DNA of 62,530 nucleotides, taken from Vibrio splendidus 12E03. Lineage in GTDB: Bacteria; Pseudomonadota; Gammaproteobacteria; Enterobacterales; Vibrionaceae. Shown piece by piece: positions 44,658 to 53,784 of the stretch. Position numbers and translations under genes: made by a program. Numbering within the stretch: position 1 is the stretch's first letter; each line of letters opens with the position of its first letter. The notes under the pieces are model-generated. The model saw nothing but the letters and a program-made list of their open reading frames with translations. It did not search any database and had not been told where the DNA came from. Location of the stretch: assembly GCF_000272105.2 (NCBI RefSeq), contig NZ_AJZD02000354.1:1-62530 (forward strand), written 5' to 3'.

Positions 44658-44782
44658 TACCCGTCATACTTGAAGCTACAGCGTTGTTGACGTCGTAAAT
44701 TCCCCCTAATCACATAGGTTCCCTATGCTCATAGGGTTGAATTTTCTAGTCGCCTAGCTGAACCCCCAATTATTTAGGGTAT
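44657..44782. repeat. 126-base palindromic intergenic element after hsp20
   Basis: Begins ATACCC (44657-44662) and ends GGGTAT (44777-44782). The arms are complementary over most of their length around CATAGG - TT - CCCTATG (about 44718). The sequence resembles a dispersed Vibrio intergenic palindrome that I recall starting ATACCCGTCATACTTGAAG; no open reading frame. It starts on the last base of the hsp20 stop codon, so it may form the mRNA 3' end. Confidence 0.65.
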
Positions 44783-44815
44783 TCAAGTGACAAAAACTAT
44801 CGGGAAGTAAAAGTG

Positions 44816-44855
44816 AAAGAGCACCAGTACCTTGAAGAAGGTCGGTGCTCTTTTT
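44816..44855. terminator. bidirectional terminator between hsp20 and avtA
   Basis: AAAGAGCACC ... GGTGCTCTTT with an inner ACCTT - GAAG - AAGGT stem; T-run on the plus strand. Confidence 0.88.
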
Positions 44856-44887
44856 GTATTTGGTCTACAGTAAGCTAAAAGCCCTGA

Positions 44888-46138
44888 TTACTGCTCTGAG
44901 TAAGCCTTTTTCACTTCTTCAGCGATGATCGCTATGCCTTTCTGCATCGCTTCATCATCTTGCACGTAGTTCATACGTAAGCACTGGTGAGCATGATCCC
45001 ACTCGTCTTCTTGACCGATAAAGAAGTATTCACCCGGAACAATCAACACGCCGCGAGTTTTAAGGCGGTCGTACAGTTCCATTGTGGTGATCGGCAACTC
45101 ATCAAACCATAGCCATAAGAAGATAGCGCCTTCAGGCTTGTGAATACGGAAGCGAGGGTCGTCGATAGCGTCTTGTAACAGTTCAACTGCACGTAGTGAC
45201 TTATCTTTGTAGAAAGGTTTGATCACCTCACTGCTCAAGTGTAGTAAATCGCCTTTTTCAATCATGTGATTGGCAATCGCAGGGCCGACACTGTTTGGCG
45301 CTAAGCTGATGATGCCATTCATGTTGGTTAGCGCTTGGGTGACTTCTTCACTCGCAATCACGATACCGCAACGCACACCCGGCAAACCAAGTTTAGAAAG
45401 ACTCATGCACAGAATGGTATTTTCATTCCAGAACGGTTCGACATCTTCAAAGATGATGTTTGGAAACGGCAGGCCGTAAGCATTGTCGATCAGCAATGGG
45501 ATGTTGTTTTCACGCGCCAGCTTATCCAATTTACGTACTTCTTCGTCGGTTAGTACGTTACCCGTTGGGTTGGTTGGACGAGATGCACAGATAGCTGCGA
45601 CTGAGTCATCAACCTTTAGTTGTTCAAAATCGACGTGGTATTTGAACTGACGGTTTTCTAGCAGCTCGATCTCTGGGTGGTAAGAAATAAAGATGTCGTC
45701 ATCAATGCCAGCATCGCCGTAGCCGATGTATTCCGGCGCGATCGGTAACAAAATCTTCTTGTGCGAACCGTCAGGTTGTTGGCCTGCTAGTAGGTTGAAT
45801 AGATAAAAGAAGCCGCTTTGACTGCCGTTAGTTAGGCTGATGTTCTTCTCGCTGATGTCCCAGCCATAAGTCTCTTTTAGCATTGCAGCTAATGACTTAA
45901 TGAAGCTGTCTTTACCCTGCGGGCCATCGTAGTTGGCGAGGGCGGCGATGAGTTCTCCATTGGCGAGCATGTCGGCACTGGCTTGGTTAAAGTAATCGAG
46001 CATGGCTGGGATAGCGGCTGGGTTACCACCACCGAGCATGATTGCGCCTGGAGTGCGCAGGCCATCATTCAAATCATCCATTAAACGAGTGATTCCAGAG
46101 TATCGATTAAACTTTTCGCCAAACTTAGAGAACTGCAT
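44888..46138 (-). CDS. avtA: valine--pyruvate aminotransferase
   Basis: The 416-residue fold-type I PLP enzyme (Val + pyruvate to 2-oxoisovalerate + Ala) matches AvtA in N-terminus (FGEKFNRYSGITRLMDDLND) and PLP-lysine region (CMSLSKLGLPGVRCG). Full length. Monocistronic between hsp20 and the amylase gene; links to the ilv pathway encoded 30 kb to the left. Confidence 0.95.
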   Translation of the reverse strand: MQFSKFGEKFNRYSGITRLMDDLNDGLRTPGAIMLGGGNPAAIPAMLDYFNQASADMLANGELIAALANYDGPQGKDSFIKSLAAMLKETYGWDISEKNISLTNGSQSGFFYLFNLLAGQQPDGSHKKILLPIAPEYIGYGDAGIDDDIFISYHPEIELLENRQFKYHVDFEQLKVDDSVAAICASRPTNPTGNVLTDEEVRKLDKLARENNIPLLIDNAYGLPFPNIIFEDVEPFWNENTILCMSLSKLGLPGVRCGIVIASEEVTQALTNMNGIISLAPNSVGPAIANHMIEKGDLLHLSSEVIKPFYKDKSLRAVELLQDAIDDPRFRIHKPEGAIFLWLWFDELPITTMELYDRLKTRGVLIVPGEYFFIGQEDEWDHAHQCLRMNYVQDDEAMQKGIAIIAEEVKKAYSEQ

Positions 46139-46338
46139 TACTAATTTTACCTAATTCATTGTGATTGCTTGTTACGTGTCATTAAGGCAGACCTTATGTC
46201 TGCCATCAGTGTATTCCTTGAACATACCGCAATGTTTTTGCGACGCATAGCGCCAAATGCTCTAACACGTAAAAAACTTCTATAAAGTTTGGTTAATGAG
46301 TAACAGCTTGCTTATTGAACGTACCATTAGCGATAAAA

Positions 46339-46364
46339 AAAGGAGAAGCCTAAGCTTCCCCTTT
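46339..46364 (-). terminator. terminator after the amylase gene
   Basis: AAAGG-A-GAAGC - CTAA - GCTTC-C-CCTTT (one mismatch); TTTTTTT follows on the minus strand. Confidence 0.85.
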
Positions 46365-46392
46365 AGTTTCTGGTGTTTATGTTAATGAAGGT

Positions 46393-48477
46393 TTAGTTCG
46401 AGCCGGTATAAACGATTAATACTTTGTCATCTTGGTATTGGCGTTCGAACGCATAGTAGCCCTTGCTGTTACGGATTATGTGCTTACCTTGGGCTACCGC
46501 TGGGTGACGTTGGCGGAATTGGCCAAGCGCTTGCCAGTGTTCTAGCAGCTCTGCACGTTCGCCAGTGATTTGATCCCAAGGCATGTCTGAGCGTGTGCCT
46601 TGCATAGGGTCGGAACCCGTTGGGCCAAAGTCTCGTGCAATTTCGTCGCCGTAATAGATCTGTACTGCACCCGGAGCAAGCATTAATGCGTTTGCTGCCT
46701 TGGTCTGTTTCGCAAAGTCGCTGCCGTGTTGTGTCCAGAATAGTGAGGTGTCGTGAGACGATAGGTAACTCAACACGTTGAATTCGCTGTCGTTGTTGAT
46801 CTTCTCTGCATAACGAAGGTAATCAGCATCGAGATCGGATAGGCATTTAAGCGCTTTTGGTGCGATATCGCTCTGGAATTCAAAGTTGATGATCGAATCA
46901 AAGCCGTTAGCGAAGTAGTCTGATTTCACCACGCTGTGCGCCCACACTTCTCCTGTCATCCAGAAGGGTAAGTCATCTAAGGCTTTATCTGGGTTGTTCT
47001 GTTTCCACTCAGCGAGTGCTTGGTTAGTGCTCTCTTTAAGTTCTGCCCACGCTTCCAGTTCAACGTGCTTAGCGGTATCGACCCTAAAGCCATCAACGCC
47101 GTATTCACGCACCCAGTCAGACAACCAAGTGATCAGATGTTCACGAGGTGTTTTAAGTTCATCGGTCGCGCTGGTGGATTTGTTGCGATAGAAATTCGGT
47201 AGCCCGGTGGTTTCTGTCGATTCTGTTTTGAAATCGGGCAGGTGCGCCAAAGACATGGTGAGGTTGTTGTAACCCGGTGAATCATAAGCGCCGATATCAC
47301 TGCGCAGCCATGCCTTACCCCACCATTTTTCCCACGCTTCTTTATCGCTGTAAGAGATGTAGTTATTGAAGTAGTGCCAGTTCTGACCTTTAGTGGGTTG
47401 CCAGTCTGTCCAGTTTTCACCAAGTGTTTTTGTTGCTTCTTCATCGGTGAGGTTGAGCTTACCAAAGTCGAACTCTTGCATGTCGGCGAGTGTGGCGTAA
47501 CCAGTGTGGTTCATTACCACGTCCCAGACGACACGAATGCCTTTGCTGTGTGCGGTATCGATGAAGGTTTTCAGCTCGTCTTCTGTGCCCATGTTGTCAT
47601 CAAGCTTGGTCCAATCTTGGTGGTAGTAACCATGGTAGCCATAATGCTTGAAATCACCTCTGTCACCACCGCCAACCCAGCCGTGGATCTGTTCTAACGG
47701 AGACGTTATCCAAATAGCATTAGCACCGAGTGATTCTATGTAGTCGAGTTTTTCGGTTAAACCGGCTAAGTCACCACCGTGGAAGGTGGCTATTTCATCT
47801 TGTCCGTCTTGGCTGCGCCCGTAACTGTTGTCGTTATCAGGGTTACCGTTATGGAAACGGTCAGTCATTACGAAGTAAACCGTGGCGTTATCCCAACTAA
47901 AGCCAGCTTTGGTTTCTGGTTCTACTTTCTCTAGTAGCAGAACACCTTGGCTGTTTTCTGCAGGCTGCATGGTGACACTGCCATTAGTTACTGTGACTTG
48001 TTTGCCTGAAAGAGCGTCTCTTACCACGGTGCCATCATCAAAGGTTTGAGTAACATCGATGGTGGTTGGTTGGTCACTGGGTACAGGACAGGCAAAGCTT
48101 TGAACTTGTTGTTGCTTCGGTTTTATCTGAACCGTGAGTTCATTGGTCTGTGGGTTGAGCGTAAACTGATAGGTGTTAGCGCGAAAGACCTTGATATCTA
48201 ATTCAGACTTCTCGGCACAGTCGTCTAGGCGAAGGGGTTTATTGAATTTGATGCGGTTTTCTTCAGCCAGCGCATAGTTGGTGCCACAGGTATTTTGAGT
48301 ATCGCTGATAGAGAAGGTATAGCTACCTTTAGCGAGTTCCTGTTCAGCAATAACAGTGCCTTTTCCTGTCGATTCAAATACGACAGTGTTGTTATCAATC
48401 GTCAGCAATAAGCTGTCATCACTGGTTTGGCTGCATGCGCTGAGTGCGAGTATTGAAAGCGCGAGTACTGTTTTTTT
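46393..48477 (-). CDS. malS: MalS-like alpha-amylase lipoprotein (short-start variant of 46393..48480)
   Basis: Coding region begins at ATG 48480-48478 (listed end is within one codon); 695 residues. Signal peptide with lipobox LSAC at Cys16 region (MKKTVLALSILALSAC), so it is a lipoprotein. A beta-rich N-terminal part (about 20-190) precedes a GH13 barrel with the conserved regions VVMNHTGY, GFRVDTAKH (nucleophile Asp), MTGEVW (acid/base Glu) and SSHDTS. Closest in plan to E. coli periplasmic MalS, which cuts maltodextrins. AAGGGAAC precedes the start. In V. cholerae I recall avtA and glyS as neighbours, so the gene seems to be an insertion here. Confidence 0.88.
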   Translation of the reverse strand, partial: KKTVLALSILALSACSQTSDDSLLLTIDNNTVVFESTGKGTVIAEQELAKGSYTFSISDTQNTCGTNYALAEENRIKFNKPLRLDDCAEKSELDIKVFRANTYQFTLNPQTNELTVQIKPKQQQVQSFACPVPSDQPTTIDVTQTFDDGTVVRDALSGKQVTVTNGSVTMQPAENSQGVLLLEKVEPETKAGFSWDNATVYFVMTDRFHNGNPDNDNSYGRSQDGQDEIATFHGGDLAGLTEKLDYIESLGANAIWITSPLEQIHGWVGGGDRGDFKHYGYHGYYHQDWTKLDDNMGTEDELKTFIDTAHSKGIRVVWDVVMNHTGYATLADMQEFDFGKLNLTDEEATKTLGENWTDWQPTKGQNWHYFNNYISYSDKEAWEKWWGKAWLRSDIGAYDSPGYNNLTMSLAHLPDFKTESTETTGLPNFYRNKSTSATDELKTPREHLITWLSDWVREYGVDGFRVDTAKHVELEAWAELKESTNQALAEWKQNNPDKALDDLPFWMTGEVWAHSVVKSDYFANGFDSIINFEFQSDIAPKALKCLSDLDADYLRYAEKINNDSEFNVLSYLSSHDTSLFWTQHGSDFAKQTKAANALMLAPGAVQIYYGDEIARDFGPTGSDPMQGTRSDMPWDQITGERAELLEHWQALGQFRQRHPAVAQGKHIIRNSKGYYAFERQYQDDKVLIVYTGSN

Positions 48478-48602
48478 CATTGTTCCCTTCCCCTGAATAA
48501 ACAGGTTATTTATAGCAAACAATGCCCTCTACAGTCTGAGTGCTGTTTCATTCAGTTAATCAATAATACCTCTACAAACAAATGCTTGGTTCACAAAAAC
48601 AA

Positions 48603-48626
48603 AAAGGGAAGCTTTCGCTTCCCTTT
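48603..48626. terminator. terminator after glyS
   Basis: AAAGGGAAGC - TTTC - GCTTCCCTTT; T-rich on both strands, serving glyS (minus). Confidence 0.9.
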
Positions 48627-48682
48627 GGGTGTTTACCGTTAATTACTCAGAGTATGACTTAGAGTAACTGTCTCACTTGTGC

Positions 48683-50749
48683 TTATTTTTGCAGTAGAGA
48701 GATGTCAGCAATCTGTAGGAACAGGTTACGTAGGTTGTTCAGTAGCGTTAGACGGTTCTTCTTAAGCGCTTCGTCATCAGCCATAACCATTACGTTATCG
48801 AAGAATGCATCAACCGGTTCACGTAGATCAGCCAGCTTGCTTAGGGCTTCTTGGTAGTTGCCTGTTGCGAATGCTGGTTCTAGTGCTTCAGTCATTACTT
48901 CAACGTTTTCAGCCAGTGCTTTCTCTGCGTCTTCTTGAAGAAGCGTTAGGTCGATTTCAGCTGGTAGCTCGCCATCGAATTTCGCAAGGATGTTACCTAC
49001 ACGCTTGTTCGCTGCTGCTAGTGCTTCTGCTGCTTCCAGTTCACGGAAGTGAGAAACCGCTTTAACACGTTGGTCAAAGTCAGCTGGCTTAGTTGGACGA
49101 CGTGCTAGTACCGCTTGGATGATATCAACGCTGAAACCAGCATCTTGGTACCATGCGCGGAAACGACCTAGCATGAAGTCGATAACGTCAGCTTCTACGT
49201 TGTCGTTGGTTAGCTTGTCGCCTAGTAGCTCTTTCGCTTTACCGATCAAATCGGTTAGGTCTAGGTTGTAGCCGTTTTCAACGATGATACGCAGCACACC
49301 TAATGATGCACGACGTAGCGCGAATGGGTCAGAACCTTTTGGTGCTTGGCCAATACCGAAGATACCTACAATAGTGTCTAGCTTGTCTGCCATTGCTACT
49401 GCTGAAGAGATACCAGTGCTTGGTAGGTCGTCACCAGCGAAACGAGGCATGTACTGCTCGTAAAGTGCTAGTGCAACTTGCTCGTCTTCGCCATCGTGAG
49501 TTGCGTAGTGCATGCCCATTACACCTTGAGTATCCGTAAATTCGAATACCATTGATGTCATTAGGTCACACTTAGCCAGTAGTCCAGCACGCTTAGACTT
49601 TTCAACGTCAGCATCGATTTGCTCAGCAATGTAGCCAGCAAGTTCTGTGATGCGGTCTGTTTTGTCTTTGATAGTACCAAGCTGCTTCTGGAAGATAGCT
49701 TGGTCTAGCTCAGGCAGGCGGTCGATCAGCGGACGCTTACGGTCTGTGTTGAAGAAGAATTCAGCATCAGCAAGACGTGGGCGAACCACTTTCTCGTTAC
49801 CTTCGATAACGTGGCGAGGCTCTTTAGACTCGATGTTTGATACGAAGATGAAGTTCGGTAGTAGCTTCTTGTTGTCATCGTAAACAGGGAAGTACTTTTG
49901 GTCACCTTTCATGGTGTAAACCAACGCTTCAGAAGGGACTTTTAGGAACTCTTCTTCGAACTTCGCTGTAAGTACTACTGGCCATTCAACCAGAGATGTT
50001 ACTTCTTCAACAAGGTCATCTTCTAGGTCAGCTGTACCGCCAACCGCAGCTGCCGCTTTTTGCGAATCAGCAAGGATGATCGCTTTACGCGCTTCGTAAT
50101 CTGCCATTACTTTACCGCGCTCTTCTAGGATCGCAGGGTATTGGTCAGCAGAATCGATTGTGAACTCTTGTTCGCCCATGAAACGGTGGCCACGGATAGT
50201 ACGAGCAGATGCTACACCTAGGATTTCGCCTTCAACAAGCTCATCGCCTAGCAGTACTGTCAGTGTTTTCACTGGACGGATAAATTGAATGTCTGAGTTA
50301 CCCCAGCGCATTGCTTTAGGAATTGGTAGGCCAGCCAGTGCTTTCGCAGCGATGTCCATCACCAATTCTTGAACTGGTTTGCCAGCCACTTCTTGTTTGA
50401 AAAGAAGCCACTCGCCTTTGTCTGTTTTCAGACGGTCAGCTTGCTCAACAGTAATACCGTTACCACGAGCCCAACCTTGTGCTGCTTTGGTCGCGTTGCC
50501 TTCAGCATCGAATGCAACAGAAACAGCAGGGCCACGCTTCTCAACCACTTTGTCTGCTTGGCCTTCAGCCAGTGCAGTTACTTTAAGTGCTAGACGACGA
50601 GGTGCTGCGTACCACTTGATGCCTTCGTGAGAAAGTTCAGCCGTTTTAAGACCCGCTTCAAAGTTAGAAGCAAATGCTTCTGCTAGAGAACGAAGTGCTG
50701 TTGGTGGAAGCTCTTCCGTACCTAGTTCAATTAGAAAATTCTTCGCCAT
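48683..50749 (-). CDS. glyS: glycyl-tRNA synthetase beta subunit
   Basis: The 688-residue subunit of the alpha2beta2 enzyme (start MAKNFLIELGTEELPPTALR; C-terminal anticodon-binding part with FFDNVMVMADDE). Length is as in E. coli (689). Its start follows the glyQ stop by two bases. Confidence 0.97.
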   Translation of the reverse strand: MAKNFLIELGTEELPPTALRSLAEAFASNFEAGLKTAELSHEGIKWYAAPRRLALKVTALAEGQADKVVEKRGPAVSVAFDAEGNATKAAQGWARGNGITVEQADRLKTDKGEWLLFKQEVAGKPVQELVMDIAAKALAGLPIPKAMRWGNSDIQFIRPVKTLTVLLGDELVEGEILGVASARTIRGHRFMGEQEFTIDSADQYPAILEERGKVMADYEARKAIILADSQKAAAAVGGTADLEDDLVEEVTSLVEWPVVLTAKFEEEFLKVPSEALVYTMKGDQKYFPVYDDNKKLLPNFIFVSNIESKEPRHVIEGNEKVVRPRLADAEFFFNTDRKRPLIDRLPELDQAIFQKQLGTIKDKTDRITELAGYIAEQIDADVEKSKRAGLLAKCDLMTSMVFEFTDTQGVMGMHYATHDGEDEQVALALYEQYMPRFAGDDLPSTGISSAVAMADKLDTIVGIFGIGQAPKGSDPFALRRASLGVLRIIVENGYNLDLTDLIGKAKELLGDKLTNDNVEADVIDFMLGRFRAWYQDAGFSVDIIQAVLARRPTKPADFDQRVKAVSHFRELEAAEALAAANKRVGNILAKFDGELPAEIDLTLLQEDAEKALAENVEVMTEALEPAFATGNYQEALSKLADLREPVDAFFDNVMVMADDEALKKNRLTLLNNLRNLFLQIADISLLQK

Positions 50750-50751
50750 GA

Positions 50752-51666
50752 TTATTTGTCCTTCTTACACATTGGGAAGCCAAGCGCTTCACGTGACGCG
50801 TAGTACGCCTCAGCAACTGATTTAGTCAGGTTGCGGATACGAAGGATGTAACGTTGACGCTCTGTTACAGAGATAGCTTTGCGCGCATCAAGGATGTTGA
50901 ATGCGTGACCTGCTTTTAGAATGCGCTCGTAAGCTGGAAGCGGCAGTGGCTTCTCAAGCTCAAGTAGCTCTTTACACTCTTTCTCGCACTGGTCGAAGAA
51001 AGTGAATAGGAAATCTACGTCTGCGTGCTCGAAGTTGTATGTTGATTGCTCAACTTCGTTTTGGTGGAAGATGTCACCGTAAGTCACGTTAGAACCGTCT
51101 GGTGCCACGTTCCATACTAGGTCGTAAACAGAATCTACTTCCTGGATGTACATTGCTAGACGCTCGATACCGTAAGTGATCTCGCCAGTTACTGGCTTAC
51201 ACTCAAGGCCGCCAACCTGTTGGAAGTAAGTAAACTGAGTTACTTCCATGCCGTTTAGCCATACTTCCCAACCAAGGCCCCATGCGCCTAGTGTTGGGTT
51301 TTCCCAGTTATCTTCAACGAAGCGAATGTCGTGAACAAGTGGGTCAACACCAAGAACCTCTAGGGAGCCTAGGTACAACTCTTGGATATTGTCTGGCGAT
51401 GGTTTTAGCGCTACTTGGAATTGGTAGTAGTGCTGCAGACGGTTAGGGTTTTCACCGTAACGGCCATCGGTCGGACGACGAGAAGGTTGAACGTAAGCTG
51501 TAGACATTGGCTCTGGGCCAAGTGCTCGTAGACATGTCATTGGGTGAGAGGTGCCTGCACCTACTTCCATATCTAGAGGTTGAACAATGGTACAACCGTT
51601 TTGAGCCCAGTAATCCTGCAGCGCGAGGATCATTCCCTGGAAGGTTTTGATATCGTATTTTTGCAT
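50752..51666 (-). CDS. glyQ: glycyl-tRNA synthetase alpha subunit
   Basis: The 304-residue catalytic class II subunit (MQKYDIKTFQGMILALQDYW, SRRPTDGRYGENPNRLQHYY, GWEVWLNGMEVTQFTYFQQ). Charges tRNA-Gly with glyS. Divergent from mneA across a 421-base region; no T-box is seen, as expected in a gammaproteobacterium. Confidence 0.97.
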   Translation of the reverse strand: MQKYDIKTFQGMILALQDYWAQNGCTIVQPLDMEVGAGTSHPMTCLRALGPEPMSTAYVQPSRRPTDGRYGENPNRLQHYYQFQVALKPSPDNIQELYLGSLEVLGVDPLVHDIRFVEDNWENPTLGAWGLGWEVWLNGMEVTQFTYFQQVGGLECKPVTGEITYGIERLAMYIQEVDSVYDLVWNVAPDGSNVTYGDIFHQNEVEQSTYNFEHADVDFLFTFFDQCEKECKELLELEKPLPLPAYERILKAGHAFNILDARKAISVTERQRYILRIRNLTKSVAEAYYASREALGFPMCKKDK

Positions 51667-51882
51667 AGTCAGGTTCGCGCGATTCTTTTAAATGAATGAG
51701 AAAAATAACCTCTGAGTATACCGAGATATTCGTAAAGCGAGTAGAGGTAATCTTGTTTAATTAGTGGTCTAAAATGTCGTTTAGTGGATTTTTTTTGCCT
51801 TTAATGTTTGTTTTTTGGCACAAGTGGATATTTTGATAAGTTTGACACTTGTGTTTGAAAGCGTGGGTGATTAAAATCTTGC
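51667..51882. promoter_or_regulatory. divergent glyQ / mneA promoter region
   Basis: AT-rich 216 bases between the glyQ start and the riboswitch. TTGACA occurs at 51842-51847 on the plus strand but lacks a well-spaced -10, so no promoter is claimed. No coding frame or repeat seen. Confidence 0.5.
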
Positions 51883-52080
51883 GGTCTTTGGGGAGTAGCT
51901 TACTTATTCATACCCTATTGAATGAGTTCGTTCGTCAACACAATTGATGCAAAATCATCATGGCGTTCGAGGCAACCACCACCTTGGTGGCGCTTAGCAA
52001 GACCTTAGACAAGCATCGTGAACCGGGATGGGGCGCGAGGTTTGTCTTTGGTTAAATATAATAATCTCCATCCCAAATGA
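51883..52080 (+). promoter_or_regulatory. yybP-ykoY manganese riboswitch upstream of mneA
   Basis: The aptamer (51883-52004) shows the family landmarks: outer stem GGTCTT (51883-51888) with AAGACC (51999-52004), the conserved GGGGAGTAGC loop immediately after the 5' arm, an internal stem-loop (ACCACC TTGG TGG-like) and the 3' AGCAAGACC. Downstream, GGGATGG (52025-52031) pairs with CCATCCC (52068-52074), a candidate expression platform just before the start codon. This RNA class senses Mn2+; the gene behind it is an Mn2+ exporter family member. Confidence 0.85.
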
Positions 52081-52087
52081 GCATGTC

Positions 52088-52642
52088 GTGAGCGTTTTAG
52101 CCATTTCAATTACAACTGTCGCCTTAGCCGAGATCGGTGATAAGACCCAGTTGCTATCCCTTTTATTAGCCAGTCGATATCGAAAACCGATACCTATCAT
52201 TACGGCTATCTTCTTTGCCACCATTGCCAATCATGCCCTTGCTGCATGGCTCGGGGTTGTGGTCGCCGACTATCTTTCACCTGAAGTATTAAAGTGGGTG
52301 CTGGTGGTTAGTTTCATCGCTATGGCGGGTTGGATTCTGATTCCGGATAAGTTGGATGACGATGAGCAGATCTCTAACCGAGGCCCATTTGTCGCTAGCT
52401 TCATCGCCTTCTTCATTGCTGAGATCGGTGATAAAACCCAGATTGCGACCTCTATTCTAGGGGCTCAATACTCTGATGCATTAACGTGGGTGATTCTGGG
52501 TACTACGATCGGTATGTTGCTGGCGAATGTGCCTGTGGTGATCATCGGTAAACTGTCTGCGGATAAGATGCCTCTTGATCTGATTCGTAAGATCACAGCC
52601 TTGTTATTCGTGGGTTTAGCTATCGCTGCGGCTTTCTATTAA
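52088..52642 (+). CDS. mneA: manganese exporter MneA (UPF0016/GDT1 family)
   Basis: The 184-residue membrane protein has about six TM segments and two copies of the family motif E-x-G-D-K-T (ALAEIGDKTQL near 12-22 and FIAEIGDKTQI near 115-125). The V. cholerae homologue exports Mn2+. The likely start is GTG 52088 (MSVLAISITT); an in-frame ATG at 52028 would place 20 extra residues over the riboswitch platform. Mn2+ should switch the gene on through the upstream riboswitch. Confidence 0.9.
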   Translation: MSVLAISITTVALAEIGDKTQLLSLLLASRYRKPIPIITAIFFATIANHALAAWLGVVVADYLSPEVLKWVLVVSFIAMAGWILIPDKLDDDEQISNRGPFVASFIAFFIAEIGDKTQIATSILGAQYSDALTWVILGTTIGMLLANVPVVIIGKLSADKMPLDLIRKITALLFVGLAIAAAFY

Positions 52643-52799
52643 CAGGTGGTATTGAGTCTTATTATACTCAATCAGTAGAGTAATGTGTTGTAGGTCATAC
52701 TCTTACAGTATTGTGGGGTTTATCGAGCGAATGGACATATAACTGTCATACTTGTCATGATATTTTAATCTTGTGAGTTAAGAACACGAGGGCATGATT

Positions 52800-53048
52800 A
52801 TGTTGACGCGTTATATGGGTATTACTCCACAAAGCCAAAGCTATCTATTTACCTTTGGTCTTGCACTTACACTATTAGGCATGGTGTTGACGGACATGTG
52901 GCTGCCAATGGTCGCGGGTGCCATCATCATGACTGCGCTTGCGGTAGAGGCTTGGATTCGGGTCGCGCATATTATTCCGATGCGCAAAGATATCCGAGAA
53001 ATTCAGCATCAGCTGGAGCATCTGCAAAACAAGTCTAGAAGCGAATAA
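52800..53048 (+). CDS. small membrane protein, 82 aa
   Basis: Two hydrophobic segments (about residues 14-30 and 37-54: YLFTFGLALTLLGMVL and LPMVAGAIIMTALAVEAW) followed by a charged, probably helical tail (RKDIREIQHQLEHLQNKSRSE) that could form a coiled coil. Start 52800 is preferred over ATG 52794 because GAGGG then has normal spacing. No family recognised. Monocistronic and closed by a strong terminator. Confidence 0.75.
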   Translation: MLTRYMGITPQSQSYLFTFGLALTLLGMVLTDMWLPMVAGAIIMTALAVEAWIRVAHIIPMRKDIREIQHQLEHLQNKSRSE

Positions 53049-53050
53049 AC

Positions 53051-53108
53051 AAAAAGCCGCTCGTACTCTGAGTTCTGTTTAAGAACATAAGGTACGAGCG
53101 GCTTTTTT
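53051..53108. terminator. bidirectional terminator between the 82-aa gene and tusA
   Basis: Arms 53051-53066 and 53092-53108 share AAAAAGCCGCTCGTAC; an inner GTTCT - GTTTA - AGAAC stem fills the loop. T-run on both strands. Confidence 0.92.
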
Positions 53109-53131
53109 GATACTTGATAGTCGGTGGGGCG

Positions 53132-53383
53132 TTACGCTTCCAATCCCTTTCTGATCAAATACTGGTAAGGCAAGGTTTCTGTTGCTTGGCCTACCAACTG
53201 GTGATCCATGAATCGACAAAAGCTCGGAATATCTCGAGTTGTCGAAGGATCGTCAGCTTTTACCAGTAACACATCGCCATCCTGCATGTTTCTAATTGTC
53301 TTCCTGACCATCATTACTGGTTCCGGGCAACGCAGGCCTTCAGCTTCTAAAGTATGGGTTGCCAGTTCAGGTTTGAATGTCAT
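53132..53383 (-). CDS. tusA: sulfurtransferase TusA
   Basis: The 83-residue SirA/TusA protein has the reactive Cys19 in RCPEPVMMVRK, the same number as in E. coli TusA, and the FCRFMDHQLV segment. It relays sulfur from IscS to the TusBCD-MnmA route for 2-thiouridine in tRNA, complementing MnmE/MnmG at the same wobble base. Single gene. Confidence 0.95.
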   Translation of the reverse strand: MTFKPELATHTLEAEGLRCPEPVMMVRKTIRNMQDGDVLLVKADDPSTTRDIPSFCRFMDHQLVGQATETLPYQYLIRKGLEA

Positions 53384-53532
53384 GGTTTGTATCTCTATAT
53401 CTATCTAACGAGTGAATAATACGTCTGCAGAAAAAATATGCAATAAGTGCTTGGCAAACAGAATCATTTCCTATAACTTAGTTAACAAGTTGATAACAAC
53501 TTAAAGCAAAGGCAACTAGCTAAGGAGTGGCG

Positions 53533-53718
53533 ATGTTGACAGGATTAGATAGATTAACAATTTATTCGGTTCTCTGTTTTATTTCTTTTTGTGCGTTAGT
53601 ACTACGCTCATCGACAGAGACCTCACTGATGCCTATTTTTGGCATAGTAGCAACGATTATTGGTATTTGGGTAGAGATGCGCCGTTGGCAAGGCATAGCC
53701 GAAGAGCAAGAGCACTAA
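53533..53718 (+). CDS. small membrane protein, 61 aa
   Basis: Two hydrophobic segments (IYSVLCFISFCALVL and LMPIFGIVATIIGIWV) with a short charged tail (EMRRWQGIAEEQEH). ATG 53533 has AAGGAG five bases upstream; an in-frame GTG at 53527 overlaps that site and is rejected. Family not recognised. Followed by a terminator at 53785. Confidence 0.75.
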   Translation: MLTGLDRLTIYSVLCFISFCALVLRSSTETSLMPIFGIVATIIGIWVEMRRWQGIAEEQEH

Positions 53719-53784
53719 CCCGAATACAGCAAGCGAATTCCGATACGACAACATTCCGACACTATCCCCAAATTTTCTTGGGCT

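Noticed and set aside
50791..50806. CACGTG-centred sequence in glyQ as a second parS
   Set aside because: Flanks (CGCTTCACGTGACGCG) match the parS palindrome only in the central part and are explained by glyQ codons.
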